From Stenopsyche tienmushanensis (Eukaryota > Arthropoda > Insecta > Trichoptera > Stenopsychidae): a stretch of 64,000 nucleotides of DNA. The notes under the pieces are model-generated. The model was not told the DNA's origin, did not search any database, and saw only the letters and a program-made list of their open reading frames with translations. Where the stretch lies: NCBI GenBank assembly GCA_008973525.1, contig WACJ01000182.1, positions 186,001-250,000 on the forward strand. The letters run 5' to 3'. The first letter of the stretch is position 1; the number at the start of each line of letters is the position of its first letter. Below, in pieces: positions 1 to 10,138 of this stretch. The position numbers and the translations under genes are program-made.

Positions 1-142
1 GAAATATATGATGGTATCTTTTTTGGATAGGTTGTCTTTCAAATGCAAGAAATTTCTTCAATGAAATACAAACAAAAGTATTCTAATAAGTGCCGAGATC
101 AATCATAACATTTAGCAGTATATATTTTTGAAATCAACTTAC

Positions 143-3100
143 AGCAGAGTTTCTCTCCTGTGTTAGTTCTTGAGCTTGTGTTTTTAATAAAACATTTTCT
201 TCTTTGATTACTTGAAGTTGATCTGTAGTAGCGTTGTGTGTAGATATTATTTCATCATAACTGAAATTTAAAAAATCACATTCTATTTTTTATGTTTCAG
301 CTACAATCTCAATCTTTCGATTATAATTATTAATCCAAGTACAAACTGAATTTGGGAAAAATCAATTAATGTTAGTTGCATTCTAAACAACTATCATTTT
401 TCTGTTATCCTGTATGGAATCAATATATTCCTGGTTATTATTATTTTTTTCAAATGTAACTACTTTTATAAATTACTTCTAATAGATTTCAGATTTTTCC
501 AAGTTCAGTTTTCATGTTGTATCAGTATTAATGCTATTAAAAATAAGTAATAATATAGCGGATTCAAAGGAGATGTTCTTACATTCATATAAAAACATTT
601 AAGCAATATATTTGGCCACTGATATTCAAACTTAAGCTTAAAACAGATCATGTTATAAATAATACCGTTTTCTAAGACAGTCATAATCTTCCTTAAGACC
701 ATCATACTTCCGAAGAGTATGCATAAGAGCAGTGTCTCCAGATTCAGTAGCATTGACACTGCTACCTACACCACTACTACCAGGAGAACTGCCGTCTTGT
801 GTCAATAGCTGGATCTCCCTCTCCAACCTTGTAAAAAATAGTACATTGCTTATTTAAATTTTATATAGTGTAAATCATAATTAAACCCTACGGTTTAAAT
901 TCATCGAATTAATCTGCTACCGTATAATAATACACCTTAAAAATAATTTGCGCTAATCATGAGAAATCAGCAATGTTAAGTACCTTTGTTTGTCATTAAG
1001 TAATTCCGAATTAATCATTCTGAGATTGTTAGCGTCTTGAGAAGAGACATCCAATTTAGTCATAGCTACCCTGTGTTGAATTCTAAAATATTCAAGCTCC
1101 TGAAAGAATTATAATTGCTGACGTGAAAAAACCTAAATAATTATCTTACGCGAATATTTTTATGCTATTTTCAATTTTTTTTCAAAAGTTTAATAAACCA
1201 GTCATAGCAGGAGCATATTTAGCATCAGCTAGATATATTTGGCATTAAAATCTCTAATATGATTTCTCGAATACTTTTAAAATATCGTTTCTAGACAATT
1301 TTTCTCGGATAAAAAAGAAAATTGTACAGACGAGTTAATGATTATTATTTATTACTATATAGTGTTTTCAATTACAAAGCATATTAGAATAAAATCATAC
1401 AATTCAAATATAAAAGCACAAACATATTAAGCACAATGCTAAAAATCGCTCACGCAATAAAAAAAAATAAAAACAAAAAAGTATAGTTTACAAACAATAG
1501 CTATGGGGAAATTGCCTTATTGCCAATTAAATTTATACATCAGGTAATTAAATATGCAAACCAATCGCTTGATTTAATGAGATTGGTATGGATATGTTCG
1601 TTTATCATTTTTATACAGCAAATTACAAACCTTCATAGCATGATCACATCTACGGCTCGTTTCAGAATGTTGCCGGCGTACTGTATTGAGTTCGAGTAGG
1701 GCTTTATCACATTGCTGCTTGAAATTGTCACTGTTATGTTTGGATAAGCCATCGTATTGAGATTGACTTAATGAATCATAAGACGGATTCATCCCTTCAT
1801 AGGTGGGTTGTTTAACAACTTGATAATTTGATTGCTTGTCATATTCTGAAGTTTTGAGTCAGACCCTCAATTTCGATTGGAAGCGGGATGGTTGGCAATG
1901 TAACTGTAGCACGTTCAGAAGTGGGAATAAAACTGTGTGAGTTATTTCCTAAAATTCCAATAAGACATACATGTCATTTTTTTGTTGTAACATTAGTTTG
2001 TTTAATAAGATAAAAAATTGATGAGAATAGGACTAGAATTTGTAAAAGCACAAAGAATTTATAAGCTATATTTTGAATAGGAAAGAATATCAGGATACGA
2101 ATGTTCAAATTATTCTTCTTATGGGACCAGTTTATATAAAAATTAATACAATCGTGAAAAAAATAGCAACTGTGTCATATTTTACATTATTACACAAAAG
2201 GAAATAAAATCATCGAGCGTGAAAAAACGTCTAGAGCTCATCAGATAAGTACACTGAATGCTAACTTTCTCTTATTGTGATTACCTTGGCCAGTACAAGT
2301 AGAGCAAATACAGTTAAAATGTAAAAAGAGTATTTCAAAAACTCCTTTGTTACTAACATAATTTAACTGATGAATTATGATGTCATGCAATATTAAGTAG
2401 AACATGCAAGTTATATGTGGATCTTACAAATAATGCAAGTACACAGTCTATATTTGAGTTAACAGAAGCCAGTCAAATAATTTATTCTTTTGGGGTAAAA
2501 TAATTTTAAAAAACTATGATTAATCTGGTATCAAGTTCTATTAAAAAGTACAAGCTAAGACATTATGACATATGTATATGATTCCAAATTAATTTAGGAA
2601 ATAAAGACATGCATATCAACACATAGAGGAGATTTAATGATATGAACAGCAAACATCATTTGCAATGTTTATCTCTCTTAAATAGACTGGCATTTATCTC
2701 TTAAATAGTCATATAAAACCAGAGATTTTTTATTCTTTATAAAATAATAAGCTTTTTAATTTTTAGCCATGTAAAAATATGCTTTTGATCATTTCTTGTA
2801 TGTAAAAAAAACATCTAATAATAAAGGTACCCAGAAAAAAAGGGGCTGTCTCCCATTGTGGAGGAACTTCTCGGGAGTACCAATGCGGTTTCAAATCGGG
2901 GATGTCTGACACTGTGGACCAATTATTTAATGTGGGAATATGGTGCTGATTTCAACCACATATTTGTAGACCTGTTGGAGATGGGAATTCCGAGGAAGCT
3001 AGTGAGGCTGTCGAGGATGTGTGTCCGGATCTGTTAATATAGTTCACTCCAATGGTGCCCTGTCGAAGCCTTTCGAGGTGACGATGGGAGTCAAACAGGG

Positions 3101-4538
3101 GAATGCCTTTTTCCCATTACTTTTTAATATTGCGTTGGAGGCAATTATGAGGGAGGTTGGCAGATCGGGACACGCAGATCCATGGAAGGATAATGCAATG
3201 CATTTGACCTTTGCTAACGACATCGACATCATGAATAAATCGAGATTTGAAGCTTTGGCAGCACTTAGGTCTATCGACGGAGCTGCTGCTAATTTCAGCA
3301 AGAAAATCAACTATGCTAAAACGAAATATATGATGGTATCGAGGGTGAATGCTGGGGGTTGCACCTCAGTGAGTATCAACAGTGAAAATATTGAAACGGT
3401 CCAAGAGTTCAAAACCTTAGATCCATCCTCACGGAGAATTCAATGAAAAAGTAAATAACCTCCGGGTTTTAACAGGGTAATTGATGCTATCATGGCCTGA
3501 AAAATATATTGGGGAATAAATCACTATCGGCGAGAACAAAGATTAAAGATTAAGAAACATTTTCAGACTCCTCCGGGACGAGATCTCTGACATGAGTCAT
3601 GAGGTCAAATCGTGAGGTCATAGACATGTACGGTGAGGCGTCAATAACAAGCTTCGGCAGAACCTGCCGTCTCCAGTGGGCAGGCCATGTGGCACAAATG
3701 CCGACTAATAGAGTCCCTCGAATCATTTTGGATTCAGAGCAGTAGACACGTTTGGAAGACCTAGGCTACGCTGGGCTCATCAGGTCAATAAAGGCATTGC
3801 AAAAATTCGAGTGAGGAGGCCCAGAACAGACAAAAATGGCGGCAAGCTTTGTCGGCCGGGGCTCTCTTATACGGTGGCGCACATCAGCACAGCGGGTACC
3901 GAAAAGAACCCCTAAACCAGGCTTTACTATTATTTGGTGGGACAGAAAAATACTGCAATCAACCATACAGAGTACAAAATGAATTTAAAAAAAAAGGGAC
4001 TAAAGGGAAAAAGAGGGAATATAGAGACTCATATTCACTGGACGAAACCACCTAATTTTTATGCAAAAAGAATAAAAAGTTTGCCCGATAGGTGGAGGAA
4101 GGTTTTTACAATTTTTTTCCGGGTATCTCTAATATTTTGTCATTGTTACTTAGTATATTTATCATTTCAATTGGATTTTAAAAAATATTTCCCATCGTTG
4201 ATGCCAGTCAGAATGCAAGAGACTCCAACGAAAATGTGTTAAATTACATAAACTTATTATAATAATTGAACGAGCGCTCTTTTAGCGAGTGTATCTAATG
4301 TATCGTTTAAAAAAAACTGGTATACTTTCACATATATAAATACTTATAATTGATGTTTGCGGAATATAAATATTTTTTCATGAAGTGCAAACATTCGATA
4401 TGTAAATATATGTAAAACAAACAAGAACAAAAAAAAGCGATTAATTTTAAAATTGATGCATGTAAACCAAGCGAAGAAAAATAATATTTATTCACCACTG
4501 CCTTCGCTGCTGTCCAAGGAAGACGCTCCCGAAGCCAT
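143..4538 (-). CDS. DLG5: Discs-large 5 (DLG5) orthologue, N-terminal 218 codons, partial
   Basis: DLG5 is a cortical MAGUK scaffold acting in epithelial polarity and adhesion. Five coding exons read on the minus strand: 4538-4496, 1845-1631, 1099-984, 827-666 and 260-143, with GT donors and AG acceptors whose phases join exactly. The protein begins MASGASSLDSS and continues through RRCDHAMK, ELEYFRIQHRVAMTKLDVSS, NLRMINSELLNDKQR and YDGLKEDYDCLRKRYDEI. This is the charged, heptad-like coiled coil of the DLG5 N terminus, recognised from the family. The start is the first ATG after a 3' splice site at about 4549, so a non-coding exon should lie upstream (to the right). The first coding exon matters because its single leftover base plus AA of the next exon makes the Glu of SEYDK. 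The PDZ, SH3 and guanylate-kinase regions lie beyond coordinate 1. The weakest junction is the acceptor at 1846-1847, which has a poor pyrimidine tract. Intron 1 carries a retrotransposon fragment. Confidence 0.85.
1846..4495 (-). other. DLG5 intron 1, AT-rich, hosting a retrotransposon remnant
   Basis: This is the long first intron between the first two visible coding exons of the DLG5 orthologue. Apart from the non-LTR retrotransposon fragment at about 2840-3830 it is low-complexity AT-rich sequence in which I see no further exon. Short open frames at 3849-4242 are not convincing as genes. Confidence 0.6.
2840..3830 (+). mobile_element. Truncated non-LTR retrotransposon (reverse transcriptase remnant)
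   Basis: A broken reverse transcriptase reads on the plus strand, antisense to DLG5. At about 2866-2930 is LLGEYQCGFKSGMSDT, a degenerate form of the (EY)QxGFRxGRST block. At 3090-3140 is GVKQGNAFFPLLFNIALE (GVRQGDxLSPxLFN block). At about 3210-3230 is FANDIDIM, a damaged form of the YADDIDI catalytic box in which the first catalytic Asp is replaced by Asn. A downstream segment near 3680, RLQWAGHVAQMP, matches the RWxGHVxRM motif near the C terminus of many LINE ORF2 proteins. Stops and frameshifts interrupt it. It is an inactive fragment of roughly 1 kb without recognisable 5' or 3' ends; the clade was not resolved. Confidence 0.8.
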
Positions 4539-4548
4539 TGTCAATCAC

Positions 4549-5271
4549 CTGAAATTACAAGCAAACATGAGATATTTATACAATCAAGTTTATCGCTCGT
4601 TGACAACGAAACAGGAGTGCATTAACTAATATTTATTTAACAGTATACGCGTATCGAAAATTAGACGTTATTAAAAACGATATGACCTGAAGTATATGTA
4701 AAATAAATATAAGTCAATGCGTGAAAGAAAGCAGAATTACATTTTGAGACATACAAGATCAAGTCTTTTGAATGGCAATATAAATTTTTAGCATATATTT
4801 CCACCTAAATTGAATAATGAATGGATTCAACTGGTAGTTTATAAAAATTACTCTCCCTTTAGATTTGAGAAATGGGTTGTGTTGCAAAAATAAAAAGACC
4901 GGGTTACCGTGCAAGCCTGCCAGTTTACTTCAGAAGGAGTAGATTTTGCAAAGGAGTAGTGATACTCAGCTAATAACGCCACTCCAGAACAGTCAAGAGG
5001 GAATAACAATATTAATCAATGATAAGAATGATGCAAGTATCATAATTATTGAAACAAATGCCTGCTCTCAAGACAACACAAAAGAAAGTGGTCTTATCTT
5101 TTATCCGTAAATAAAATGATTTCGCAACATATTTAATGCAGAAAATATAATTATTCGATATTAAGAGGGATACACAATCTGTAGAAAACAGATTTGAAAT
5201 ATTTTACGTGGCATCGGTGAGGGTAAAATATTTCATTATATTTCCAAGTTTAACTTTTTTTTCTTTGTGTT
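4549..5271. other. AT-rich sequence upstream of the first DLG5 coding exon
   Basis: No gene, RNA or repeat end is recognised here. It is probably 5' intron or upstream flank of the DLG5 orthologue, because a 3' splice site (TTTCAG) sits directly before the start-codon exon. Confidence 0.4.
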
Positions 5272-5709
5272 TTTTAAAAATGAATAACGCAAACAGGAGA
5301 TATCAGTTTAATTATTACATGCATGTTATGGAGAGACATTTAAAGTTTTTATTTATTACGTTTTTAAAAAATTATAACATTAAAATGGCCTCTGTTCTGG
5401 TCAATGCATTGAGATAGTCGAGTTTTGAAGCTTCCGAAGACCACCGGAGATCGCCCCGCAAGAAGATGAGGCGTCCGGGAAAGTTTTCTCACAATAGATT
5501 CATCAACATTTGCGCCATTTCAAATAAGGAAGTTTCCCTGCTGCACCCTCAAAACTTGACTATCTCAATGTATTGACCAGGACGGAGGCCACCTTAATGA
5601 TATCATTTTTAAAATATAATAAATATAAACATTAAATGTCTCTCTGTAACATGGAAAAAAGAATTAAACTGATATCTACTATACTGTTTTGTGTTGTTCA
5701 TTTTTAAAA
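5272..5709. mobile_element. Foldback-type element with about 160-bp inverted arms
   Basis: The left arm (about 5272-5432) and right arm (about 5548-5709) are imperfect inverted copies of each other over their whole length. Both share the blocks GATATCAGTTTAATT, GAGAGACATTTAA, TGGTCAATxCATTGAGATAGT and the outer TTTTAAAAATGAAxAAC. The loop of about 115 bp contains AAATAAGGAAGTTTCCCTG, which recurs at 34835. There is no transposase. Long inverted arms around a short loop are typical of foldback elements or long-TIR MITEs. The class was not assigned and no clear target duplication was seen. Confidence 0.8.
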
Positions 5710-6239
5710 TCATCATCATCATAGTGTAGCCACAAACAATCCACCGCAAAGCATGGGTCTCTTCAATATCCATCAACAGGAAGGGGTTACATCCATCTCG
5801 TCTGTATCATACATTCACCTCCTCATTCGCTCGATATTGAATGAACGTATTGACAAAGACTTTCGCAGCTGTCTCGATGGGTAGTGTAGGAGGTTTGTAA
5901 AGACTGAGTAGTTTTCTTCTGAAGACAGTGGAAAACTACTTGAGACGACATTTTTCTTTCCTCGCTAGGGCGTCAACGTATACATTCATCCTCCGATTTA
6001 TGCGGTACATACGTTCTTCAAAAACCCGTGTAAATAGAAACCGCATAAAAAAAGGCAAGGAATACATACAAAAATATAAGATATAAAAGAACGTGTAAAT
6101 GAAGTCTTTGATTTCATATTAAATTTGAAGATTCGCTCCGAAAAATCTGCGTTAAAAAGATTCACATTTATAATAAAAATATTTATTCAAAATTGTAGTG
6201 TACATGTAATATTTAACATAATATTGTTTTTATTTAAAT
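5710..6239. other. Unassigned intergenic stretch
   Basis: Begins with a short CAT/ATC-rich run and has no coding evidence. Around 5995-6050 there are two short TATGCGGT/ACCGCAT segments resembling the internal motif of the Tigger-type MITEs elsewhere in the window, so it may be a very degraded relative. Confidence 0.3.
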
Positions 6240-7060
6240 TAAAGATTTATTAATCGTCATTTTCGCTGCCATTTTCTTCATAACTGGTTCAAAATCGCTT
6301 TCCTCGTCAGATGAACCGGTCGATTAAATTTGAGAATTAGCGGAAATATCCGAGTTTTCATGATTTTTATTTTTCGTAAGGTATATGTTTCTTCATATTG
6401 TGCACAAGTATTTCGAAGGTTTCTTTGAACGAAATTGAGCACACGTTCCACGTTTGGATCAATTTTGAACACAATGTTTTCCAATTTAATTCCAGATTAA
6501 TCTTCGCTTACATGATCCGTTTCCGGTATTAAAATAAAGCCAATTAATTCCTCTTCGGTTATAACGTCATCGGTAAATAATTCGATTCGATATCGTTGCA
6601 TTACAAAAGTGTATTTCGTATATTTCTCCGTTGAATTGTCGATAGATCCACGAAATTTACAAGCGTCTAATATTTGAGCATCATTTGCATAAAATATTTA
6701 TATTGTCGACGCGCGTTGAGACGCGTTTAAACATGTTTTATGCATTTGAAATGTTGCATTATTGCGCCGGGTTGTTAGTTCTTCGATTCCATTGGAATAA
6801 TTTAAAAGTTCGATACTCGTTCGATGCAAACATAAAAATGAGAATCCAATATGATTGGATTTACGCAACTGCAATCGATCGACGGAGTGCGCTTCGTTTT
6901 AACAATGGACGCAATACTTGTTCAGATTGCATTTGTGCACCGATTGATAATTGCTATCTTATTTTATATAATTTTTGAAATATATATGCATCAGATTTTA
7001 GCAGTTTTGATAATAATCGGCGTATGAAAAACGGTGTTCTAGATTTGACCTAATTAAATT
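6240..7060 (-). pseudogene. Decayed open reading frame of unknown identity
   Basis: Several coding-like stretches read on the minus strand, separated by stops and frame changes. They include KFAQNLIRSNLEHRFSYADYY (about 7060-6990), GAQMQSEQVLRPLLKRSALR (about 6940-6880) and, from 6682, DACKFRGSID through MQRYRIELFTDDVITEEEL. After one TAA the same frame continues as SGIKLENIVFKIDPNVERVL to about 6280. In a shifted frame the tail reads SSDEESDFEPVMKKMAAKM, an acidic segment. Amino-acid composition looks like protein and CpG content is higher than in the flanks. I do not recognise the family. It could be a processed pseudogene, a transposon-encoded protein or an old viral insertion, and chance is not excluded. 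Confidence 0.35.
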
Positions 7061-7461
7061 TTGCGCAAATTTTTCATATTGTTTACTTATTATATAATGC
7101 TTAGGCAAACTTTTATTGCTTTGTTTGAGCATAGATAAGACTGCTGAGTTTTAATTGTTTTGTAAACATCAAAGTGTTTACAGGTCTTATTTTTCTTTAT
7201 AAAATGATGAGGATGGTTTTATCACATTGTCCCATGTCTGCAGTGGATTAAATAGCTTTTAATCAAATGATATCGTGCTTGAAAGTATACGGTATACGTT
7301 TGTAATATTTTTAACAGGTGCGTTTGTCATATGACATATGTCAAAAATATATTGTAATGTATTGCTAACCTATTTATTTACATAGTGGAAAATAATATTT
7401 GTGGGCTTTTGACGTTCGTCAGTGGATTGGTTTTCACTGAATAGAAATACAATGTTGAAAT

Positions 7462-7719
7462 ATGTTCTTCTGTCAAGTCGCAGTAGACGATTCGAAAAAA
7501 GAACGGAACGCAATCGTATTGCGACTGAGAGAAGGTCGAGTGTGTACACTTTCTATGCATGACGGAAGTGAACATAGTTTTCCGGAAATAACGGTAATTC
7601 GAGGATATTTGGCGATATCGTCGATTTTAGACGGTGTATTAATTGCGCAACATGAAAATAACGTGGCGAAGAGCGTAAAAAAGCGAATTGGAAGAGTCGA
7701 TAAAAGTAAATATATTTAG
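7462..7719 (+). CDS. Short ORF of unknown function, possible exon
   Basis: An 85-codon open frame lies directly left of the GC-rich island. Residues such as KKERNAIVLRLREGRVCTL, HDGSEHSFPEITVIRGYLAI and a basic end (KSVKKRIGRVDK) have protein-like composition. A possible 3' splice site (TTCTGTCAAG) lies near its start and a possible donor (GTAAAT) near 7706, so it might be an internal exon or a remnant. No domain is recognised. The opposite-strand ORF over the same bases looks less protein-like. Confidence 0.25.
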   Translation: MFFCQVAVDDSKKERNAIVLRLREGRVCTLSMHDGSEHSFPEITVIRGYLAISSILDGVLIAQHENNVAKSVKKRIGRVDKSKYI

Positions 7720-7724
7720 GTGTT

Positions 7725-8035
7725 AGCGGTCGGTCGGCTGATCCTGGGCGCGTATCGTACCCGCGTATCATATGTGCGAATGTCAGCGGGCGGTTCGGTT
7801 AGGGCGGCGTCATTCGCTCTCGTCTCGGATGGAAAGGTCGTCGGAGCACTTCCCGGGGGCGGATTCGACCATCTTACATGTCGCAAGCTACCGAAATAGC
7901 GAGGAGCCGCGGAGGGCCGCGCGGGCGGACGAGCGGACAGGCGCGCGCCGACTGCGACACCTACGGGGGCGGCCGCTCCCTGCGCCGCCACGACCGACGG
8001 CACCGAGCCTCCGCTCTCTCTGCCCCTAATCCTAC
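7725..8035. promoter_or_regulatory. GC-rich, CpG-rich island; candidate promoter/5' exon of DLG5
   Basis: Within very AT-rich surroundings this ~310 bp tract is strongly GC-rich and full of CpG (for example CGGGCGGACGAGCGG, GCGCGCGCC, GGGGGCGGCCGC). Both strands are open in some frames, but the translations are Arg/Pro/Ala-rich low-complexity sequence expected of any CpG-rich DNA. On the minus strand a plausible donor, CAT|GTAAGA, falls at 7878/7877. It could splice to the 3' splice site before the DLG5 start-codon exon at 4548. I infer a promoter with an untranslated first exon for DLG5; a promoter for an unseen plus-strand gene is also possible. Confidence 0.4.
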
Positions 8036-8228
8036 AAAAACCGACCATTAACACTTTTCCCCTTCTCCTCCATTCAAATTCTAATCTTTATAATCTACCC
8101 ACATTAATTGTATTAAACGGATTAACTATCAATAAATACATCATAATACTCATACTTACGCCGTAGATAGAAATTAAATTTTATCTCACCAAAAAAATAT
8201 ATTATTTAATTTCAACAAATATTCTTAT

Positions 8229-8422
8229 ACATTTAAACCTTTTTTGTACGATAGATGCGTTATAGGTTTTATAGAGGGTTATATAGAAAAGATTTTCGGT
8301 TAGCATTGATGATTTATTTTCTATTTTATATCTCGATATTTATGAAATTAAAAAAAATATATTAAATTGCTTGAAATAAAACCGCATAACTTCGAAATCG
8401 CATAAAAAGTGGTTCGAGTGTA
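8229..8422. mobile_element. Tigger-type MITE, short copy
   Basis: The left end TACATTTAAACCTTTTTTGTACG with GATAGATGCGTT and the right end CCGCATAACTTCGAAATCGCATAAAAAGTGGTTCGAGTGTA are the two ends of a repeat family also found at 23447, 42998, 55112 and 59003. At about 190 bp this is the shortest two-ended copy. It begins and ends with TA, as expected for pogo/Tc1-mariner insertion. Confidence 0.65.
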
Positions 8423-8844
8423 TATTTTTTTAGAAAATAACGACATCGTTAATATCTGTAAATTGACCCATAAGGATAACTTTTAGACTTGTAAATTTAA
8501 TATTTTAAATTATTATCTATTTCAAACCCGATTGTAAAATTTAAACAACGCACCCGAACAGTCTTCTTCGGACAACTTCGTTTTATAACGAGAGTTCGTA
8601 AGACATGTTCGGGTATGGCGTCCGATCGCGAGGCGCTCGTTCGTCATGTAGGCGGTCTGAAAAGCGGACCGGTTGGACATACAGACCTTGTGGCCATTCC
8701 ATCCTCTTTTAGGGCTTTTTGCGACATTTCTCTAATCTGTATGATCACGGAAGCTCTATATATATATTTATCAATCTTACTAATTTATGTTGCTATCTTA
8801 CCATTTCTTTTTAGTTTTAAGTTACAAAATCTAGCTAATTTCTC
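8423..8844. other. Intergenic; AT-rich then a CpG-bearing segment
   Basis: 8423-8545 is AT-rich filler. 8550-8700 has more CpG and an open plus-strand frame starting MASDREALVRHVGG, which is not recognised and quickly becomes hydrophobic noise overlapping the mariner remnant. No gene is called. Confidence 0.3.
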
Positions 8845-9416
8845 CCTCGCGCTCATGTGGCCACTCGAAGTTGAGAATGAGCGTGTTTTTGCGAACATGG
8901 ATATTAAAGGTTTTGCACTTTTGTTGAGCGAGCTGGCATGGTCTCGAATAGTGAGACCAATAAACAGCTCGGGTCCCCATGTTTCAGGTGTGAAGGGATG
9001 GACCCATGTTTGATCCTGAATTAATGCAAATACTTGGACTTATTGCCGTGAAACATCGCCAAACACTCGATTGAAACATCATCACGACACTGCTTTTGTT
9101 ACTTTTTGCATTATTGTGAGCAAACGCAGCACCCATCATGCGCACAGCTTTCTCATGTCAAAATTTTCAGTCAATATGCGATATACAGCATTTTTGAAAG
9201 GTCGTCAAATAAAATATTGTGGATTTTCTTCTCCAATTCTGGGGTGGTTACCTCATTTGATGGACCACTTCGCTGTTCGTCTTGGCAGCTCGAAGGGCCT
9301 CGTTTAATCTCTGCCACCCAACATCTTATTGTTGTAAACGAAGGAGCAGACTCCTCAAGAGTAGAATCTAGCTCGGATTTGATATTAGTTAGATATAAAT
9401 AAAAGTATTGTATCAC
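8845..9416 (-). pseudogene. Mariner (DD34D) transposase pseudogene
   Basis: From 9416 leftwards the minus strand encodes NIKSELDSTLEESAPSFTTI then CWVAEIKRG, SNEVTTPELEKKIHNI, then AVYRILTENFDMRKLCARWV, then after frame changes QDQTWVHPFTPE and LNKSAKPLISMFA. These are, in order, the mariner N-terminal helix-turn-helix, the linker, and the region of the first catalytic Asp (family form VDETWIHHFTPE; here Asp-Glu has become Asp-Gln). Several frameshifts and stops make it inactive, and the second and third catalytic acids were not found. Typical mariner transposases are about 340-350 residues; roughly the first 190 are represented. Confidence 0.85.
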
Positions 9417-9539
9417 TTTACAACCAATTTTTCCATGTTTACAAATTCACTAAGGTTCACTATTGATGGCTGCCAAAAAAATACTAAGCAACATATCATC
9501 TTGAAACTTAAGTTATTGTAATTATTGACTGAAGAATAT

Positions 9540-9684
9540 TGCCTTATCGATGAATACAATCGTACGATGTACACACGACTCTCTCCGTCTCTGTCTCGAT
9601 TTACAATCTCCGAACTCAACGTGCAAGAATTTGTATCTCTTGAATCCGAACACCAATACGCGAAGATACTCATCAAAGGGTTAA
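9540..9684 (+). mobile_element. piggyBac-type MITE, 3' fragment
   Basis: Contains ACAATCGTACGATGTACACA followed by a CTCTCTCCGTCTCTGTCTC tract and AACTCAACGTGCAAGA, the internal signature of a family also present at 24192, 27285, 39675 and 43691. It ends CATCAAAGGGTTAA, matching the TTAA-terminated ends typical of piggyBac elements. The 5' part is missing. Confidence 0.55.
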
Positions 9685-10138
9685 ACAAAATAAAATACAA
9701 TATACTTCAGATATTCAGTAAATTAGGAGTAAATTATAGTAAAGTATTAATTCAGGAAATAAAAAAAAAATCTTATGATATTGTACTTTATGATAAAAAG
9801 ATTTTATTATCAACTTTTAGGACATTATTTTTTTTTTAACGAGGATGGAAAAATAACCACATTCATGTTTTAATATTTTTTTGTGATTTATGTAAAATTT
9901 GTAAAATATAAGCATTTATTTACATACATAATAAACAGTAATGGATCTAAAAACAACCACATTAATCAGATGAAGAAATAAAGTCAATTATAACATCTTA
10001 AGGATTGTAATGGAGACGGATATGAAACCAAAGATTACAGATACATATAAGTAGGAAAATTGAAAATAAGAATATAAAATTGTTCTAAATTTAACTTAAT
10101 AAGTAAAATGTATTTTAATATAAATCAGATAGTCTAGT
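9685..10138. other. 3' flank of SNRNP40, AT-rich
   Basis: No gene. It includes the likely 3' untranslated region of SNRNP40. An AATAAA on the minus strand near 9915 is a candidate polyadenylation signal, about 225 bp past the stop. Confidence 0.4.

Noticed and set aside
3934..4242. 102-codon ORF after the retrotransposon fragment
   Set aside because: Lys-rich start from an A-rich run followed by hydrophobic noise; no similarity to retrotransposon or host proteins recognised.
7716..8054. 112-codon minus-strand and 85-codon plus-strand ORFs in the GC-rich tract as genes
   Set aside because: Both are low-complexity Arg/Pro/Ala translations expected from CpG-rich DNA in which stops are rare; no domain or splice structure supports either.
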